DNA of 64,000 nt, taken from assembly GCA_020633415.1 (NCBI GenBank), contig JACKDQ010000003.1:310001-374000 (forward strand), given 5' to 3'. Positions 62,100 to 64,000 of this stretch are shown in pieces (the stretch's first letter is position 1; every line of letters starts with the position of its first letter). This stretch comes from Deltaproteobacteria bacterium. Lineage in GTDB: Bacteria > Myxococcota_A > Polyangia > GCA-2747355. Made by a program: the position numbers and the translations under genes. Below the pieces are notes generated by a model, which searched no databases, was not told the DNA's origin, and saw only the letters and a list, made by a program, of their open reading frames with translations.

Positions 62100-63791
62100 T
62101 TAGATCCCGAGCCTGGCTTCGGCTTGAGCCTTGATCCGTCGCGCTAGGCGGTGGCGTGGTTTGAGGCGAAGCACGCGTATCGCATCACGCCGAGCCCGTC
62201 GCCAGGCCGACCGACGGTAATGCCGTCGAGCGCGTTTGATTAGCACCTTCACCTTACCTCGCCGCGGTTTTTTGTCGCGCTGCAGGCGCGGCTTGGCCGG
62301 TGGGGCGACCGCTGATGCGGCCGCGACGGCCGGCTTGCGCTTGGCGACAGGGGTCGCGTCGGACTTGGCCGGTGGCTCAACCGCCGAAGGCAACGATTCG
62401 ACCAAAGGCGGTGGCGCGTCGTTGACCGCGACCAACCGCCGCTGCGGGATCTTCTGCGATACAGGCGTCGCAGTCCCGTTGCGCGTGGTCTGAGCCGCCA
62501 TCGGCAGGGGGAGCAGTAGCTTGGCTTGGGGAAGTGGTGCGCCCAAATGGCGAACGCCGGCGACGTAGCCGAAGATGCCGCCGAGCAGTACGCCGCAAGC
62601 CAGTCCGCCGAAGAACAGCGGTGCACGCGGACGAACTTCGTCGAGCCAAGCGAGCGAACTACGGGTCGGGGAACGGCGAGCTTGGGTCGCCGGGCGGCGC
62701 GACTCGACGATCGTTCGTGAGTTGGTCGAAGCTGGTCGTGGCGCTGCCGTTTCGGGCTGTGTTTGCGGCGCGATGATTGGCGTTGCCGCGAGCTCGCGCT
62801 GCGCCGTGGCGGGCTGTAGCCCCGGCGGCTGGTCGGCGGTGGTCGCTTGCGGCGCGGCCTCGCAGGAAGTCTCCGGCGTCTGCGCGGCGTGCGGTCGCAG
62901 CGGCGGCAGTTCGAGGGCAAATCGGCGGTAGGCAGCGGGGCTGAGCGATTCAGCGCAACGGCGAAGGTCGGCGTCCTTTACACCAGGGTCTGCCCCCCAT
63001 GGCTCGGCCGGAGCGTTGTCTTCTTCGAGCTCGTCGCCCTGCGCGAACCAGGCAGCTTCGATCCGCTTGGTCGGTAGCCGGCGGCGCTGTCCAGTGGCTG
63101 GGTTGACCAGCGGAAGCTCCTCGGCGTCGTGCAGCAGCAGTGGCTCGGTTCCGTCCGCTTTAGGCGGCGCGGCGCTCTGGATCACGGGGACGATCACTTC
63201 GCTCGCGACTGCCGCGCTCGCGGCAATGCGTTCGGGCTGAGCGGCTGGCGTTTCGATTGGTGGCGTGCTGGGCGCCGTAACCACCTCTGCGACGACGATC
63301 GGCGGCGGTGCAACGACGGGTGCAACGAGCGGTGCGCGCTCAACGTTCGGCTGAGCGCCTACCGATGCGGCGGCTGTTGTGGGGGCGGCGATCTGCGGCT
63401 CGACGATCACTGCGTTCGGTGGCGGTACGAGGCGCGCTGGCGGCATTTCCGGCAACGCTGTTCGTTTGGGGGCAGCGATGGGTTCGGGATTGACGGCAGA
63501 CGTCTCGGTCACCCCAACGGATGGCGCCGGCTCGCGCCCGCCATCGAGGGCGGTCAGTGCCGGTCGGGTTGTCGGTTTGACAGGTTGGTCGACACCGTTG
63601 ACGGTGAGCAGTGCTCCGTCGCTGTCGAGGCGAATTTCGGTTCGTCCGAGCGACTTCATGTCGTAGGCCGCAAATCGGCCCTCGGCGGCGTCGAGCGCTT
63701 CCAGCACGACATAGCGCTTGTCGATGATTTTCCCGATCAAGGCTTCTCCAACACGGTTGGCTTGTCCTAGTGGCGGCATAAGCCTCGTCAT
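62100..63791 (-). CDS. TM protein with remnant kinase N-lobe, Pro/Ala-rich region and C-terminal basic domain
   Basis: A 563-aa protein (ATG 63791). Residues about 12-55 look like the start of a Ser/Thr kinase (GEALIGKIIDKRYVVLEALDAAEGRFAAYD) but the glycine loop is degraded and there is no kinase core. A long Pro/Ala/Thr/Val region (about 75-225) follows, then a mixed segment with NPATGQRRRLPTKRIEAAWF, a TM (about 395-415: PLFFGGLACGVLLGGIFGYVAGV) and a Lys/Arg-rich C-terminus with TPR-like arginine helices. Probably a membrane-anchored regulator whose kinase part has decayed. Function unknown. Confidence 0.75.
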   Translation of the reverse strand: MTRLMPPLGQANRVGEALIGKIIDKRYVVLEALDAAEGRFAAYDMKSLGRTEIRLDSDGALLTVNGVDQPVKPTTRPALTALDGGREPAPSVGVTETSAVNPEPIAAPKRTALPEMPPARLVPPPNAVIVEPQIAAPTTAAASVGAQPNVERAPLVAPVVAPPPIVVAEVVTAPSTPPIETPAAQPERIAASAAVASEVIVPVIQSAAPPKADGTEPLLLHDAEELPLVNPATGQRRRLPTKRIEAAWFAQGDELEEDNAPAEPWGADPGVKDADLRRCAESLSPAAYRRFALELPPLRPHAAQTPETSCEAAPQATTADQPPGLQPATAQRELAATPIIAPQTQPETAAPRPASTNSRTIVESRRPATQARRSPTRSSLAWLDEVRPRAPLFFGGLACGVLLGGIFGYVAGVRHLGAPLPQAKLLLPLPMAAQTTRNGTATPVSQKIPQRRLVAVNDAPPPLVESLPSAVEPPAKSDATPVAKRKPAVAAASAVAPPAKPRLQRDKKPRRGKVKVLIKRARRHYRRSAWRRARRDAIRVLRLKPRHRLARRIKAQAEARLGI

Positions 63792-64000
63792 TTGCAACGC
63801 TCGTACCAGCCTTTTCTTTCCTGAGGGCTCATTTTCCTTGAGGAAAATGAGACGGCCCGCGGCCCACCGTCGTATCAAACCGGGGCCTTTCTCCCCAGCT
63901 GGGGGCTGAAGCCGACGATGAAGGATCCCGACGATTAGAGCATTTTCATTTGTTGAAACAGTATGTTACCCAAAAAACGCTAGGCGAATCGGCGACAAAT
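63792..64000. promoter_or_regulatory. Upstream region of the kinase-remnant gene with a perfect 10-bp hairpin
   Basis: CTCATTTTCC (63828-63837) and GGAAAATGAG (63842-63851) form a perfect stem with the loop TTGA; it lies about 37 bases upstream of the ATG at 63791. A 12-bp palindrome CCCCAGCTGGGG is at 63893-63904. These may be an operator or a leader hairpin. No gene is supported in 63905-64000, which is AT-richer. Confidence 0.5.

Overview
The window looks like ordinary chromosome from a Gram-negative, GC-rich deltaproteobacterium, most likely in or near the Myxococcota. This placement is inferred from style, not from a marker tree. Supporting traits are about a dozen lipoproteins with Asp/Ser/Gly/Thr-rich linkers after the lipobox, a PilA-type pilin pair beside an NtrC-like regulator and a sigma-54 promoter, a PP2C-cyclic-nucleotide-binding fusion, Pro-rich response regulators and many secreted TPR/Sel1 proteins. 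No rRNA operon, phage, transposase or CRISPR array was seen. Three tRNA genes are present: CAU, Gln-CUG and Glu-CUC.

Layout: 0-1.3 kb, 3-oxoacid CoA-transferase (subunit B cut by the window edge, subunit A complete). 1.4-5.7 kb, a tight forward run: SAM hydroxide adenosyltransferase, lipoprotein, RlmD/TrmA-like rRNA methyltransferase, small exported protein, holA. 5.7-10 kb, exported cysteine-hydrolase-like protein, rpsT, murJ, mazG. 10-17.2 kb, YjbQ, then a PhoH - GAF/HD-GYP - 7TM-HD - YbeY cluster in which ybeY starts inside the HD gene. 17.2-18.8 kb, a membrane TPR protein followed by a near-perfect 70-bp palindrome. 18.8-24.5 kb, an exported PP2C phosphatase, an exported vWA protein and a divergent exported kinase-like protein with four TonB/AgmX-like repeats. 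24.6-29.3 kb, Sel1 and lamin-tail lipoproteins, a GH13 lipoprotein, a tRNA with its own promoter and terminator, and an EF-hand-like lipoprotein. 29.4-33.2 kb, lepA-lepB and a membrane helical-repeat protein. 33.2-36 kb, pilA, a second pilin and pilR-like. 36-40 kb, a large membrane TPR protein, a methyltransferase and a GT4 glycosyltransferase. 40.4-44.6 kb, response regulator, isochorismatase-like protein lacking its Cys, PP2C-cNMP fusion, and a histidine-phosphatase-fold protein lacking its His. 44.7-50.7 kb, tRNAs, two lipoproteins, a lipase / ATP-grasp / deacetylase-like operon and a GT2 glycosyltransferase. 50.7-57.8 kb, M20 peptidase, gamma-glutamyltransferase and a giant PAP2 + spermidine-synthase-like fusion. 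57.9-64 kb, three lipoproteins, pyrF, a HAD-IIA phosphatase and a TM protein with a remnant kinase N-lobe.

The most unusual content is the set at 18.8-24.5 kb. A vWA protein, a PP2C phosphatase and a protein kinase is the composition of the cytoplasmic TerY-phosphorylation (TerY-P) triads, but here all three carry N-terminal signal peptides and the kinase is fused to four periplasmic-type repeats. An exported phospho-signalling triad is my lead candidate for an undescribed system. Other signalling genes in the window are two HD phosphohydrolases, a PP2C-cNMP fusion and a kinase-remnant TM protein, so phospho- and nucleotide signalling is heavily represented.
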